DNA from: Ophioceras dolichostomum
Taxonomy: Eukaryota; Ascomycota; Sordariomycetes; Magnaporthales; Ophioceraceae
NCBI GenBank assembly: GCA_003049485.1
Contig: PYST01000099.1
Location: 50,172-114,171, forward strand
Direction of reading: 5' to 3'
DNA length: 64,000 nt
The position numbers and the translations under genes are program-made. Of this stretch, positions 22,299 through 32,655 are shown piece by piece; position 1 is the stretch's first letter, and each line of letters starts with the position of its first letter. The notes under the pieces are model-generated. The model saw only the letters and a program-made list of their open reading frames with translations. It did not search any database and was not told the origin of the DNA.

Positions 22299-22731
22299 CG
22301 TCGCGGTGGCCCTGTGGTGGATCGGCCTTTCGTTGTGCGAGGGAGCGCGCTTTGGGCGTCCCTAGGGAGTCGTTCTCGTCGCTCTGCTCGGGCCGTGCGG
22401 GGTCCAACTGCTTGCTCTGTCGGTGGGAAGCAAGGTTCGAGAAATATCACGGTCTCATTGGATTGCGCAAACGCATACACCGTAGAGTACAGGCTAGATT
22501 GGGGGTTGTCGAGATGATGATTGATGATTTGAACTTTTTTGAGCTGCTGGCCAGGGTCCACTGTGGAGCGCTGGGCTTGACCCGCTTTGGAGCTTTACAC
22601 CGCTTTTCATCCCACCTTGCAGCGGCAGAATAAAAAAAAGTTCCCGCTGCTGCACATCCTCTCTCACATTGTTGATCTCGGCGGGACTGGAACTTCGAGA
22701 ATCCGTACAAGTCAAGCTTGGACATCCAAAG
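22299..22731. promoter_or_regulatory. shared divergent promoter, mL41 / UTP14
   Basis: 433 bp separate the two start codons. Both products serve ribosome production, one mitochondrial and one nucleolar, so a common promoter would allow coordinated transcription; this is inference from arrangement only. CCAAT-type sequence (ATTGG) occurs at 22458-22462 and around 22499. No classical TATA box was recognised. Confidence 0.5.
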
Positions 22732-25709
22732 ATGCCGGGTCGACAATCGCACGGTCGCCCACTCCTAGGGCAGCCCAAGTCCGCCCCCCGAAAGTCCCAG
22801 AAAGCTAAGCCCAGCGGCTCACGAGCAGCTGCTCTAAATGCGTTTGCTAGTGCGGAGAGGGCGGTTCCTATATCATCAGGAATCAGAGGCTCGCGGGCGC
22901 GAGACCTTGATGCTGCTCCAAATCTGAAGAAACGGCATCGCGGAGAAGACGATGAAGACAACGACGATGAGGACGAAGCACCCAGCCGATCGCGGAACAA
23001 GCGGACTCGCAGCGACAAAGGTCGCGCAGGCGGAGACAACGGAGATGAGGATGGGTCGGAGAGCGAATATGGCACTGACGACGAGGGCAACGAGTTCCGC
23101 ATCGGTGCAGTCGGCTCGGAGGATGACTCCGAGCTAGACAGCGACGAGGCCTTTGGTGAGAGCGACGAGGAACGGTTCGACGGCTTCGTCTTCCGTGGTA
23201 GCAGCTCCACGAAAAAGTCTACGAATGGCGCCAAGACCAAGAGTCGTGGAGAAGATGATGATTCTGAAGGGGCCGAGGATGAGAATGAAGATGATGGCGA
23301 CGACGGCTCCTCCCTCGGTGAGGATGCTATTGACCTCGCGCAAGCCCTCGACCAACTTTCGGACGATGACGATGAAGATGGGTCTGCAGGGGACACAGAG
23401 TCTGGATCAGAGGACGACGATGACGGTGACTCCTCGAGCTCCGGGTCCGCGCCCTCTGAAGGCGAAGAAGACGATGAGGACGACAACGACCCGTCCAAAC
23501 TGGACGCGCTGAAGACCCTCGTCTCCGGCTTTGCAGGCCAGACTGGTGAGGAAGACGAGGATGCGAAACCATCCAGCGGCAAAGCAAAGCTCTCACTGAA
23601 GGACCTTGGACTTTTCGGTGTAAAAGACTCAAGCATCAAGAAATCGCTCAAGCTGATGCAGAACGAGGAGAAAGCCATCAGCGCCGGGAAACCGGGGGCG
23701 GCTCGGAAGCTGGACGTGCCACTGTCGAGAAGGCATCAGGACAAGCTACTACGTGTTGCCGCATCAGAGCAGGCAAATAAGACTCTAGACAGGTGGCAGG
23801 ACACTGTTAAGCACAACCGCAGGGCTGAACATCTCGTCTTCCCTCTCCCAGACACGGCCCATGATGCGGGACTCAATAAGGGAGAGCTCGCCCCTCTATT
23901 CGACAGTGGGAGTACGAGCAAAAGTGGTGGAACCGAGCTGGAGCAGACTATTTTATCCATCATGGAAGAAAGCGGTCTCGGCCCCTCAAAACCCGCCCCG
24001 CCACCCCCAGAATTAGACGCCGAGGGCAATCCTCTGTCGCATGCGGAGCTACAGGAACTCTGGGCCCAGCGCCGACGTGATCGCGAGAAGCAGTCGCGTG
24101 AGCAAGCACGCGCGGCCCGGATCAAGAAGATCAAGAGCAAGGCCTATCGGCGCGTACATCGCAAGGAACGGAAAGCCAGAGAGCTGGAGGAGGCTGAGTT
24201 GGCCGGGCCTATGGATGCCGAGGAAGAGCGTGAGGCGCAACATCGTGCCCGGGCTCTCGAGCGCGTCGGAGCTCGCCACCGCGATAGCAAATGGGCAAAG
24301 TCAGTCAAAAGAGCAGGGATCGCCGCTTGGGACGAAGGGGCGCGAACCGGTCTCATGGAGATGGCGCGCCGCAACGACGAACTCCGGAGGAGGGTTGAGG
24401 GCCGCCCAGCCGGTGATGAAGAAGAGGATGAGGAGGATGACTCCGGCTCGGAGGGTGACGAACGTGCGCAGCGCATGCGGCTGCTGCGCGAGCTTGAGCA
24501 GGCCGCTGCCGACCACGACGACGAGCCGCAGTCCGACCTCATGCAGATGAAGTTTATGCAGCGTGGAGAGGCTGAACGCAAACAGGCCAACGACGAGCTG
24601 GTCGCACAGATTCGGAGAGAACTACTCTCAGACGACGAGAACGAAGATGGCAGCGACGGGAGTGAAGATAAAGGCCCCGCCGAGATCGGCCGCCGGACGT
24701 ACGGCCTACCTGGCGCAAAGACCTCTGCACAACGCCAGAAGCCCAGCAAGGGCCGAGGCCCCAAGACTGACTCCGCTGACCTCGACGAAAACCAGCTGGA
24801 GGATGCTGATGCTGCGTCGTCCGAAAAGTCCACAATCAACGGATCGGGAGTCTCATCAACCAAACTCCTCACAAGCAATACGTCCGGAAATGCTTGGTCA
24901 AGGGCCGGGGCCAGTCGATCAGGCGCGGGGACTACGAAGAGCAAGAAAGGACAGAAAGGCGCGCGGTCCGACGAAGCGTTGATCGATATCTCACAACCCA
25001 TCGTCCTAGAATCTAAGGCCAAGAAGACCCAGCGCAAACAATCATCGTCCAGCAAAGAGCAAACACAACAGGAAGACGCCGCTAGCTCCGACTCAGATGC
25101 CGATGCGGTGCACCTACCCCTTGCTGTCCGCGATCAGGAGCTCGCCGATCGCGCCTTCGCGGGCGATGAGATGATAGATACCTTCGAGAAGGAGAAGGCG
25201 GACCTGGTCGACGAGGACGACGAGAAGGTCATCGACAACACACTGCCCGGCTGGGGCAGCTGGGTCGGTGAAGGCGTCAGCAACCGGGAGAAGAAGAAGC
25301 ACCAGGGCCGGTTCCTCACCAAAGTTGACGGCGTCAAGAAGCAGAACCGCAAGGACGCGAAGCTGGAGCGGGTCATCATCAGCGAGAAGCGTGTTAAGAA
25401 GGTGAGAAGCGCGAGCGCCCTTACATCCGGATCCTCCCTCTCATCTCAGCCTGTCTTCTACCACATAGAAACAACGTGTTTTACAATGCCGTCCTATTAT
25501 TTCTAACGTCTTGCAATTGGCAGAACGACAAGTATCTCGCTTCGCAGCTTCCACACGTGTTTGAAAACAAGGACCAGTACGAGAGGTCGCTCCGACTGCC
25601 CGTGGGACCTGAATGGACGACCAAGCAGACGTTCCAGGCCTCGACTAAGCCTAGGATACTCATGAAGCAGGGCATCATTGCTCCGATGGCGAAGCCTCTG
25701 TCACAGTAA
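22732..25709 (+). CDS. U3 snoRNP-associated protein Utp14 (951 aa)
   Basis: A component of the small-subunit processome that activates the Dhr1 helicase to remove U3 snoRNA from pre-18S rRNA; nucleolar. Two exons, 22732-25401 and 25524-25709, with a 122-bp phase-0 intron (GTGAGA...CAG) that fuses SEKRVKK to NDKYLASQLPHVFENKDQYE. Long acidic Asp/Glu/Ser blocks fill residues about 60-290. Next come KAKLSLKDLGLFGV, the family segment RHQDKLLRVAASEQANKTLD, and the basic KIKSKAYRRVHRKERKARE. SKWAKSVKRAGIAAWDEGAR and the conserved LPGWGSWVGEG follow. The C-terminus is YERSLRLPVGPEWTTKQTFQ ... TKPRILMKQG. Start: MPGRQSHGRPL at the first ATG, typical of fungal Utp14. Intact and of normal length. Confidence 0.94.
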
Positions 25710-26405
25710 ATATAGCCGAGGGCCTAGAGGCCTTTGTATAGAGCAAGCAGTTCCGCCTTCGAGGCCTGAATCAATATTCATGTGTGACTAAGAGCTCACA
25801 CATTTGTCTCTTATTAATCTCCGAATGCACTGCCTTGCAGGGGACCTTGATCAATGATTGTTCTTGACAATTGGTAGCGAGAAGACAGCCCCCTTGTCTT
25901 ATATCACTCCCCCGTCTAAGTCTCGTAAGCCCGGTATTTGGACCCCCAGTACGGAATTCTCCGGCACAGCGAAAGGGGATAGCAATTGGGGGTGGTCGAT
26001 TTTGGTGGTGGATACGTTCGGGGAAAGAAGCTGCCAAGCCACCCGCAATCTCAGTGGTCTACGGATAAGGAGCTGCCCTTCACCGCTTTCTGTCGGCCGC
26101 ATTGCCGCTTTGTTCGGGCTGTTTTGCTGTTGTTGAGGCGATAATAAATGTTGAGAATCCTCTCGCCCTGATATACCAGTGGACTACTTTGACGGAACAG
26201 AGCTTCCAGGCTTAAAATTATATTTCCCCAAAAGAATCCCACGATTGGCCTAATTGAAGATTTTCTCTGAAAATATCGACCTGCCGGATTCACTCAAAGC
26301 TGGCCCGACTTCGGCCCTTTAGTCGATCCCACCCACTCCTTGTTATCGGAGACTAGGTAGGAACAGCAAGCGTGCGTAGTCTGCAAATCCTCAAGGTTTC
26401 CTCAC
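25710..26405. other. intergenic
   Basis: UTP14 3' flank and promoter region of the Sec14-like gene. No coding signal. Confidence 0.45.
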
Positions 26406-27765
26406 ATGGCGGCTACTATTGCTGTGGACTCTGCTGTAGCCGAGTCCTCCTCATTCATCCAGGAAAAGGTGGCGGGACCTCACAAAATCCCTATCGCGGC
26501 GCCTCTTGAGAGCTGCGCGGCGCCTGAGAGGCCGGCCCTCACGGCAGCGCAGCAGGCCAAGTACGACCAGCTGCTGGAGCACGTGAAGTCATGGAAGGAC
26601 GTGCCGACGAAGGAGAAGGGCACCGAGACGAGCCCGATAACGGACGGCGAGCGCATGTGGCTCACCAGAGAGTGCCTGCTGCGGTACCTGCGGGCGACCA
26701 AGTGGCATGAGAAGGAGGCCGAGAAGCGCATACGGGGCACTCTCGCCTGGCGCAGGGAGTTCGGCGTCGAGGACCTCACCTTCGAGCACATCTCCCCAGA
26801 GCAGGAGACGGGCAAGCAGTTCATGATGGGCTACGACAAGGAGGGCCGCGTTTGTCACTACCTGAACCCGGGGCGGCAGAACACCCAGCCGTCGCACCGC
26901 CAGGTCGAGCACCTCGTCTTCATGCTCGAGAGGGTCATCGACATCATGCCTGCCCAGCGCGAGAAGCTGGCGCTTCTGATCAACTTCAAGCAGAGCAAGG
27001 AGCGCTCCAACACGGCTCCCGGCATTGGCATTGCCCGTGAGGTGCTCCACATCCTCCAGACACACTACCCGGAGAGGCTTGGTCGAGCTTTGATCATGCA
27101 TGGTAGGCAATGCAACTAATCGCACTTCCCCTCTTCCCCTCTAACTTCTAGACGACCCGTCACTAACATCGAAGCAAAATCCACCACAAACAGTCCCCTG
27201 GGTTGTCTGGGGCTTCTTTAAGCTGATCACGCCGTTCATCGACCCCCTGACGCGCGAGAAGCTCAAGTTCAACGAGGACATGACCCAGTACGTCCCCAGC
27301 GAGCACCTGTGGACCGAGTTCAACGGCACCATGGAGGTGGATTATGACCATTCCGTCTACTGGCCTGCGCTCGAGAAGCTGTGTGGCGAGCGCCGAGCCG
27401 AGAGGGAGCGGCGCTGGGTCGCCGGCGGCAAGCAAGTCGGCGAGCTGGAGGACTACCTCGCCGGCTTTGCGTCTCACGGAATCGCCCCACCTGCGCCGCC
27501 CGCGCCTGCGCCAGCGGCGGCGGAAAGTGAGCAGGTCGCCGCCCCTGAAACTGCGGTTGCAACCACCGCTCCTGTGGATGGTGGTGCTGAGCAGCAGAAG
27601 CAGAAGGAGGCCGAGGCCGAGGCCAAGGGTGATCTGCAGAGGAGCTCGGAAGAGCCTGCAGCGGAGAAGAAGGGAGAGAACAAGGCGGTGGAGAAGGCCA
27701 AGGAAGCAGAGTCGACGGACACCAAACCTGAAGAGCTGAAGATGGAGGAGTTGAAGGTCAACTAA
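26406..27765 (+). CDS. Sec14-like CRAL-TRIO phosphatidylinositol-transfer protein, Pdr16 type (422 aa)
   Basis: A lipid transfer protein of the Sec14 superfamily, probably peripheral at ER, plasma membrane or lipid droplets, as Pdr16/Sfh3 is. Exons 26406-27102 and 27194-27765, with a phase-1 intron of 91 bp (GTAGGC...CAG). CRAL-TRIO N-terminal helices (RECLLRYLRATKWHEKEAEK) span about residues 80-130. The lipid-binding domain includes GYDKEGRVCHYLNPGRQN and continues through the splice into VPWVVWGFFKLITPFIDPLT. The C-terminal 100 residues are Ala/Glu/Lys-rich and disordered. A second acceptor at 27151 also keeps the frame open and would insert 14 residues before VPWVVW. The downstream acceptor fits the family and has an ACTAACA branch about 28 nt ahead. 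The call is strong; the exact Sec14 subfamily is less certain. Confidence 0.88.
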
Positions 27766-28291
27766 GTCTATGGGATGGATCATGGATGGTGTAGGCGAAT
27801 GGAGCGAGATGTTCATTTTTGGAGGAAATTTTAGACTATAGGTATAAGATTCGGACTTATAATACTGTTGGCAACAGGGGCTGGACATGGTAGATACATA
27901 ATATTATTGATTGATCGTATACAGCAGTCATCATATGGACGCTTGGGACTTGCTGATGTACCAGACAATCAGGAGGGGGGCAGAAGTGCCAAGCCTTAAG
28001 GATGCCCCCGCTAGAGCTACACCCGACAGGTGGGGTGGTGTCGCTGGAGCTTTTGTTCAGCAGCCGCAATTGAACATCAGCCTCACTTGAACTCAACTCA
28101 ACTGCCCTTTGACTGCCTGCTCGCAAACACCGCGCCATATACCATGCAGAAGGAAAACGAAGAGTACAGATTGTGCGCTTGCTCTTGATATCCCTCTACA
28201 CTACCTACCTTACTACGAATCAAATCCATCCGAGCGACACGACACTAGCGGCCGACAGAAAGAGCGATTCAAAGGTAGACCAACGACGACC
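27766..28291. other. intergenic
   Basis: Sec14-like 3' flank and TRS31 promoter. No additional gene supported. Confidence 0.45.
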
Positions 28292-29114
28292 ATGGCCAAC
28301 CAAGCAGGCAAGCCCCCTGGCAAAGAGCCAGGGCTGCGATACCCATCAAGCGGCAAGACGATCTACCACAGGCCCTTGAATCGGAGTCGGACGGGCGAGC
28401 TCAGCCAGGCCAGCTTTGCCTATCTGTTCTCGGAGATGGTCACATACGCGCAAAGACGGGTCACGGGGATCCAAGATCTAGAGAAGAGGTGCGTCGTCGT
28501 TCTCCTTTATCCTTCCTTTCCAAGGCAAGAAAGAAGCATCAGCCTTCCCCCCCTTCCCTCCCTCGCATCGCCGTCGCATACATCTTTTATCTACCCACCC
28601 AGCAAAGGGACCACTCCAAAAAAGCGTGTTCGACTAACTCGCAAATCCCCTTTCCTCTTGCAGACTCAACCTACAAGGCCACCCCATCGGCGTAAAGCTC
28701 CTCGACCTCCTCCTCTACCGCGAGCCCGCCAAGGCGCAATCCCGTCCCCTCAATATCATTTCTCTGCTGCACCTCATCAAGATCAACGTCTGGACGCACC
28801 TGTTCGGCCGCCAGGCCGACCGGCTCGAGAAGAGCAGCAACCCGGACACGCCGGACGAGTACATGATCATCGACAACGAGCCGCTCGTCAACGCGTACAT
28901 CAGCGTGCCCCGAGAGATGTCCCAGCTCAACTGCGCCGCCTTCGTGGCGGGGATAGTAGAGGGCGTGTGCGACGCATCGGGTTTTCCCGCGAGGGTCACG
29001 GCGCACAGCGTGGGGAAGGCGGAGGAGGGGGAGATGTGGCCGGGGAAGACGGTGTTTTTGGTGAAGTTTGCTGCGGAGGTCGTCGAGCGGGAGGCGTATT
29101 TGCCTAAGAAGTGA
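28292..29114 (+). CDS. TRAPP complex subunit Trs31/TRAPPC5 (215 aa)
   Basis: A core subunit of the TRAPP tethering complexes, which act as guanine-nucleotide exchange factors for Ypt1/Rab1 at the Golgi. Exons 28292-28488 and 28664-29114; the 175-bp phase-2 intron (GTGCGT...CAG, with a CTAAC branch) joins TGIQDLEKR to LNLQGHPIGVKLLDLLLYRE. Bet3-family features are ELSQASFAYLFSEMVTYAQR, LNIISLLHLIKINVWTHLFG, ADRLEKSSNPDTPDEYMIID and SQLNCAAFVAGIVEGVCDAS. The ending is TVFLVKFAAEVVEREAYLPK. The length is near the fungal average. The N-terminal 30 residues carry the Pro/Gly-rich extension usual in Trs31. Intact. Confidence 0.92.
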
Positions 29115-29596
29115 AGTCTCGATCGGGCTGCGGAGCTGTTGCTCTTCGGGAGGGTGACCTCTTTCTTCTCTTTCTGACCTTTTTTTAGATACTTCATGTC
29201 CAGCATGGCGAGGCGTTCCGGTTTGCGTTTCTATTGCTAGTTCCCATTGAATCGGTCCCAAGCTATCAACATATGATGTGGGTATTCCATCGAGACGTTC
29301 AGACGGACGAAAAAGTCCCCCATCTACTAGGACGATGTCAAGTCGTGGGTGTCTTTGCACCGCGACAGGGCCATGTGTGTAGTGAAAAAAAATGATTGGG
29401 TATCTCTTCAGGTAAGTGATTCGCAAACAAACAAGCCAACTCCGAACTTGCACCCCGACGGCGCCATCGCCGTCTCCCCCGTAAACCGTGTAGGGAAGAT
29501 GTGTCTCCGAGCGCCAGTCTCCTCTCCATCATATCCATACTATTCGCCCGCCCCTTCGGTCCTGTCTCCTCCATCGGCACCGGCCCGCCCCTCCCA
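29115..29596. other. intergenic between convergent genes
   Basis: The 3' flanks of TRS31 (+) and the small gene below (-). Nothing else supported. Confidence 0.45.
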
Positions 29597-30112
29597 TCAG
29601 CGGGGCATGCCCTGGTGTCGAAGAGCCATCTTCCTCGCCGCCAGCCTCGCCGCCCCTGATCCAGACCCCGACGGCGCGAACCCCGGTCCAAACCCAGCTG
29701 CAGCGCCAGACGGTCCTCCGGCCCTGCCTGCCCCACTGCCACTCCCGCTCCCGCTTCCGCCGGGCCCGCGGTGCATCAGCTCGTTGAGCCCGAGGTCCTT
29801 CCAGGCCGGCTCGCGGGTCTTCTGCGTGGCCTTGGTGATGCCGAACGCGGCGTGCTGGTCGGGCACGACGTCGTCCTCGTCCTCCGGGTTGATGGGCTGG
29901 TGGTGCGGCAGCACGAAGATCTCGTCCGCCGGCAGCTTGTCCTTGCAGAAGTCCTCGAACAGGTCCGCGTCGCGCGGCCGCTGCATGTGGATTTGCGTGA
30001 AGCACCCGTCCTTGTTTTGAGACTGCGCGTGAATCGGGAGGGAAAACAAAGGCGTTAGAGTAAATTCCCCGGCATTAGAGGGCGATCGATAGGAAGGACA
30101 GACACATACCAT
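29597..30112 (-). CDS. small conserved fungal protein with ATG-only first exon (142 aa)
   Basis: Function not recognised. The best model has a three-base first coding exon: ATG at 30112-30110 is followed directly by GTATGT. An 87-bp intron ends in CAG at 30025-30023. Exon 2 (30022-29597) continues SQNKDGCFTQIHMQRPRDAD. The N-terminal 85 residues look ordered and acidic (DLFEDFCKDKLPADEIFVLP, then HHQPINPEDEDDVVPDQHAA). The rest is a Gly/Ser/Ala-rich tail. The alternative is translation from the internal ATG of HMQRPRD without the intron, which would lose the Cys-containing start. I believe the SQNKDGCFTQIHMQRP start is conserved in related fungi, but this is from memory. Twin CACGTG sites lie about 100 bp upstream. 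Confidence 0.65.
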   Translation of the reverse strand: MVCVCPSYRSPSNAGEFTLTPLFSLPIHAQSQNKDGCFTQIHMQRPRDADLFEDFCKDKLPADEIFVLPHHQPINPEDEDDVVPDQHAAFGITKATQKTREPAWKDLGLNELMHRGPGGSGSGSGSGAGRAGGPSGAAAGFGPGFAPSGSGSGAARLAARKMALRHQGMPR

Positions 30113-30664
30113 TTTTAATTTTTTTGGTTTGTTTTTCTCTAGATGTGTTAGACTGAGTTGACTGCCAGCCGGCCTCTGGATCTACCCCACAAGAAGAGCA
30201 TGGGCCCGAACTATCACGTGTCGCATCACGTGTCGCTTCTACCTCTTACACCTTTCCACGAGAAGGGTTCGATCAACTACCCCAGTCTTTGACCGCCTTA
30301 TACTGCCAGCTACGGCCTAAAGTCTGCTCTAGAACGTCTTCTTCGTCTATCGTTGGAAATCTAGAGAGACTACCGTGGTAGTCCTCGTACAAACATGTGC
30401 AGACCGTTAAGCGCAGCATAGCCCTCCTAGTGCCTATGGTCCGTCACTAACTAATAATGAGCCCATTGAGCCATGGATTAGTCCGAAAAGGAAAATGAAG
30501 CAGTCGACTGATTCACAATTTGAGGTCCTTCGGGCAACAAAACCACTGCCTGGCTAGGTACCTACTTCCTGAATCCTGTTCTCAAAAATATTCTCATTCC
30601 CCCTGAAATATGGGGTATTGCTAGCCGTCAAGCAGCAAGTCCAGGTACCTATCTTCACCCACAT
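30113..30664. other. intergenic: promoter of the small gene and left arm of the duplicated segment
   Basis: The part nearest 30112 is the promoter of the minus-strand gene. From about 30250 the sequence is the downstream flank of secreted-protein gene A and is duplicated at about 31515 onward. No coding signal. Confidence 0.4.
30215..30232. promoter_or_regulatory. two tandem CACGTG E-box palindromes
   Basis: CACGTG occurs at 30215-30220 and 30227-30232 as part of a 12-base direct repeat (ATCACGTGTCGC twice). It lies about 105-120 bp upstream of the minus-strand start at 30112. CACGTG is the core bound by fungal bHLH factors such as Cbf1. Binding here is inferred from position and repetition. 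Confidence 0.5.
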
Positions 30665-31253
30665 CTATCCAACATATTTGCGGTTGTACGTCAGATTAAC
30701 AGAAATGTCTCCGCGCAAGCCGATACCTTCCAGCTGGTCATGCTCGATGCACTTCTCGATGACAGGGCTGGCCAAGAGCAGGCCCCCGCAGACGGTCTGC
30801 GGGGCATAGCTCCAGTTGCACAGCAGTCCATCGCAGGTCCCGGTGATGGTCTGGATGCAGCTGCGGCCGGCCATGCTGTAGGTGCCGTATTGGGAGATTT
30901 CGGCGAACGTCGTGAGGACAGACTTGCAGTTGCTCGCCTGAGGGGCGGGAACCGAGCCGCTCTGCATAGGTTGTTTCAGGGGTCAGAAACTCGGCGCCAA
31001 CGATATGTAGCAGAGAAAGATAGACAAGCATGGGTCAACTCACCTTCCAGCATCCGAGAGTCCAGCCGTCTCGAGACCCCTCGCTGACGCTGTAAACTTC
31101 AGCCTTGTCAGGGAGTCTTGAGAAGATGACACCGTTCGGGAGGTGGTAGTTTTCGTCGACAACCACCGAGGACGGGGCGTCCTGCGCTTTCTTGGCAACA
31201 CAGAGCTGCAGGCTGAAGGCTGCGATCAGCACGACGAATATTTTATTTGCCAT
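30665..31253 (-). CDS. small secreted cysteine-rich protein, paralogue A (168 aa)
   Basis: No known domain recognised. Exons 31253-31044 and 30961-30665; the 82-bp intron (GTGAGT...CAG) is phase 0. The N-terminus MANKIFVVLIAAFSLQLCVA is a clear signal peptide with cleavage expected near residue 20. The mature part has seven cysteines. Six are shared with paralogue B, in the order GC, NC, SC, TC, CNW, KC, which fits three disulfides. The shared core is RSC-x6-TC-x4-LCNWS-x2-PQ-x-V, ending with a P-(V/L)-IEKCI segment. An Asn-glycosylation site is possible at NLT near the end. The secreted, small, Cys-rich and tandemly duplicated character resembles effector-like or antimicrobial-like secreted proteins; that is inference only. 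Confidence 0.75.
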
Positions 31254-31412
31254 TATGCGAGAGCTCCGAGCTGGTGTGGTTTCTTGTTTTGGGACAAGCA
31301 GTTTGAAAGTGTTAAGGAGGTTTCGAGAGCGAAGCCCGTATCTTGAAAGAAAAGGACGTAAAGGTCGATGGACAATGCGAGAGTGAAAGCCTTGGTGGGC
31401 GAGGACAGGCGT

Positions 31413-31418
31413 TATAAG
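31413..31418 (-). promoter_or_regulatory. TATA-like element of paralogue A
   Basis: TTATAA within ACTTATAACG on the minus strand, about 165 bp upstream of the ATG at 31253. The same sequence and spacing is preserved in paralogue B (32616-32621), so it was copied with the segment and probably still works as the promoter core. Confidence 0.45.
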
Positions 31419-31865
31419 TCGAGCGAGGTGGCCCCCGACTGACGATGAGTCCAAGCCAATTCTTTGTCCCGACAACAAAGCTTTCCACGCATCAAAGAAC
31501 CGAAAGCTAGGTACTCTAAAAGATTTGATCGACTACCCCAATCTTTGATTGCCTTCTACCACTAACCACCGCCTAGGTCCTGCTGTAGAATATGTATTCC
31601 TCATCCATCATTTGAGCTCTGGGGGCCCTCCGGCGTCGGCCGTCCTTCACTCTTGCTATTGCGCTGGTTATGCAGCGACATGTACAGATCATCAAGGGCA
31701 CAATAGCCCTCTTAGCAACCCAGTGATCTACATTCTTTGTCCCGTTGGCTATAAAAAAAACTGCTAGCTACTTTCCAAGTCCAGCTCTAGAATATGTCTT
31801 CCTCGTCCTTGCGGGGTTTCTGACCGTCAAGCAGCAAATCCAGGCATCTTCATCCATGCCAATCA

Positions 31866-32454
31866 TCACTGGATACGGCTGTTGTACAGACCAAGTGTGA
31901 TATCCCCACTCATAGACATTCCCTCCTTCTCCTCTCCGCGGATGCATTTCTCTATGAGAGGGTTATTGATGACCAGATTTCGGTAGACCACCTGAGGCTG
32001 AAAACTCCAGTTGCACATGGACGACAGGCAGGTTTCGACGGTGGTTGACAGACAGCTGCGAGCTGGCATGGTATACCAATCGCCGCCTGGGGCGGCCTGC
32101 GCGAACTTATCAAGGACTTGCAGGCAGTCTTCCACGCGAGGGTTACGAAACTTGCCGTCCTCTCCGTTGGTCTGCGCAGTTTTGGAGTGTCAGCACTGAA
32201 CGCGACAGTAACTGTAGGTTAGGTAGGTAGACATGCCGTATAGGCTCAAGGGATCAACTTACAAGCTCGCATCCAAGAGACCAGTCCCCGAGATGCAGGT
32301 CAAGGTGGTTGTTGGGAGGTAGAGACGTCGCGTCAATCCGCTCGAAGATGACGCCGACTGGCAGGGGATCATTTTCGCGGAGAGTGCCCCCAGCAGCGGC
32401 ACAAAGGCGGAGGCTCGTCGCCGCTGCGATTAGTGCAACGAATATTTTAGTCAT
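31866..32454 (-). CDS. small secreted cysteine-rich protein, paralogue B (165 aa)
   Basis: Tandem paralogue of the gene at 30665-31253. Exons 32454-32263 and 32171-31866; the 91-bp phase-0 intron (GTAAGT...CAG) is at the same position as in A. The signal peptide MTKIFVALIAAATSLRLCAA is followed by a mature protein with six cysteines. The shared core reads RSCLSTTVETC, then SMCNWSFQPQVV and PLIEKCIRGE. It differs from A by lacking the seventh Cys, and by several indels in the region before the intron and just after it. A TTG-led upstream extension is ignored; the ATG at 32454 aligns with the start of A. Function unknown; the two genes probably share regulation through duplicated promoters. Confidence 0.75.
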
Positions 32455-32615
32455 GGTGTTGAAGTTCAAGGCGATTGTATTGTGTTTGGGGAAGGGGGGT
32501 GAATATGTGTAAGAGGCCTTGAGAACGTATTCGGTATCTTAAAACGAAGGGCTGCGTGAGTTTGACGAAATATGAGAGAAAGCAATGTGAGAGCCGTGAT
32601 CTGCGAGGATGGGCG

Positions 32616-32621
32616 TTATAA
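32616..32621 (-). promoter_or_regulatory. TATA-like element of paralogue B
   Basis: TTATAA, about 160 bp upstream of the ATG at 32454, in the same GGCGTTATAAGT context as the copy upstream of paralogue A. Confidence 0.45.
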
Positions 32622-32655
32622 GTAGAGCATGTTGGCCCCCAACTGGTGATGAGTC

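Larger units (their letters stand above)
30250..32655. repeat. tandem segmental duplication (two units of about 1.2 kb)
   Basis: Unit 1 is roughly 30250-31455 and unit 2 roughly 31515-32655. Each contains a downstream flank starting with a TCGAYCRACTACCCCARTCTTTGA-like line, a secreted-protein gene with one intron at the same place, and a promoter with GGCGTTATAAGT. Each ends near GGCCCCCRACTGRYGATGAGTC. Coding parts have diverged strongly, while the promoter and 3' flank lines are still recognisable. The boundaries are approximate because they were found by eye. Confidence 0.75.

Noticed and set aside
21619..22407. Long minus-strand frame (262 codons) overlapping mL41
   Set aside because: It is an out-of-frame shadow: mL41 with a clear intron and family motifs lies in the same place, and the long frame has no recognisable motif.
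28109..29107. 332-codon plus-strand frame spanning TRS31
   Set aside because: It reads through the TRS31 intron in the wrong frame; the spliced TRS31 model explains the locus.
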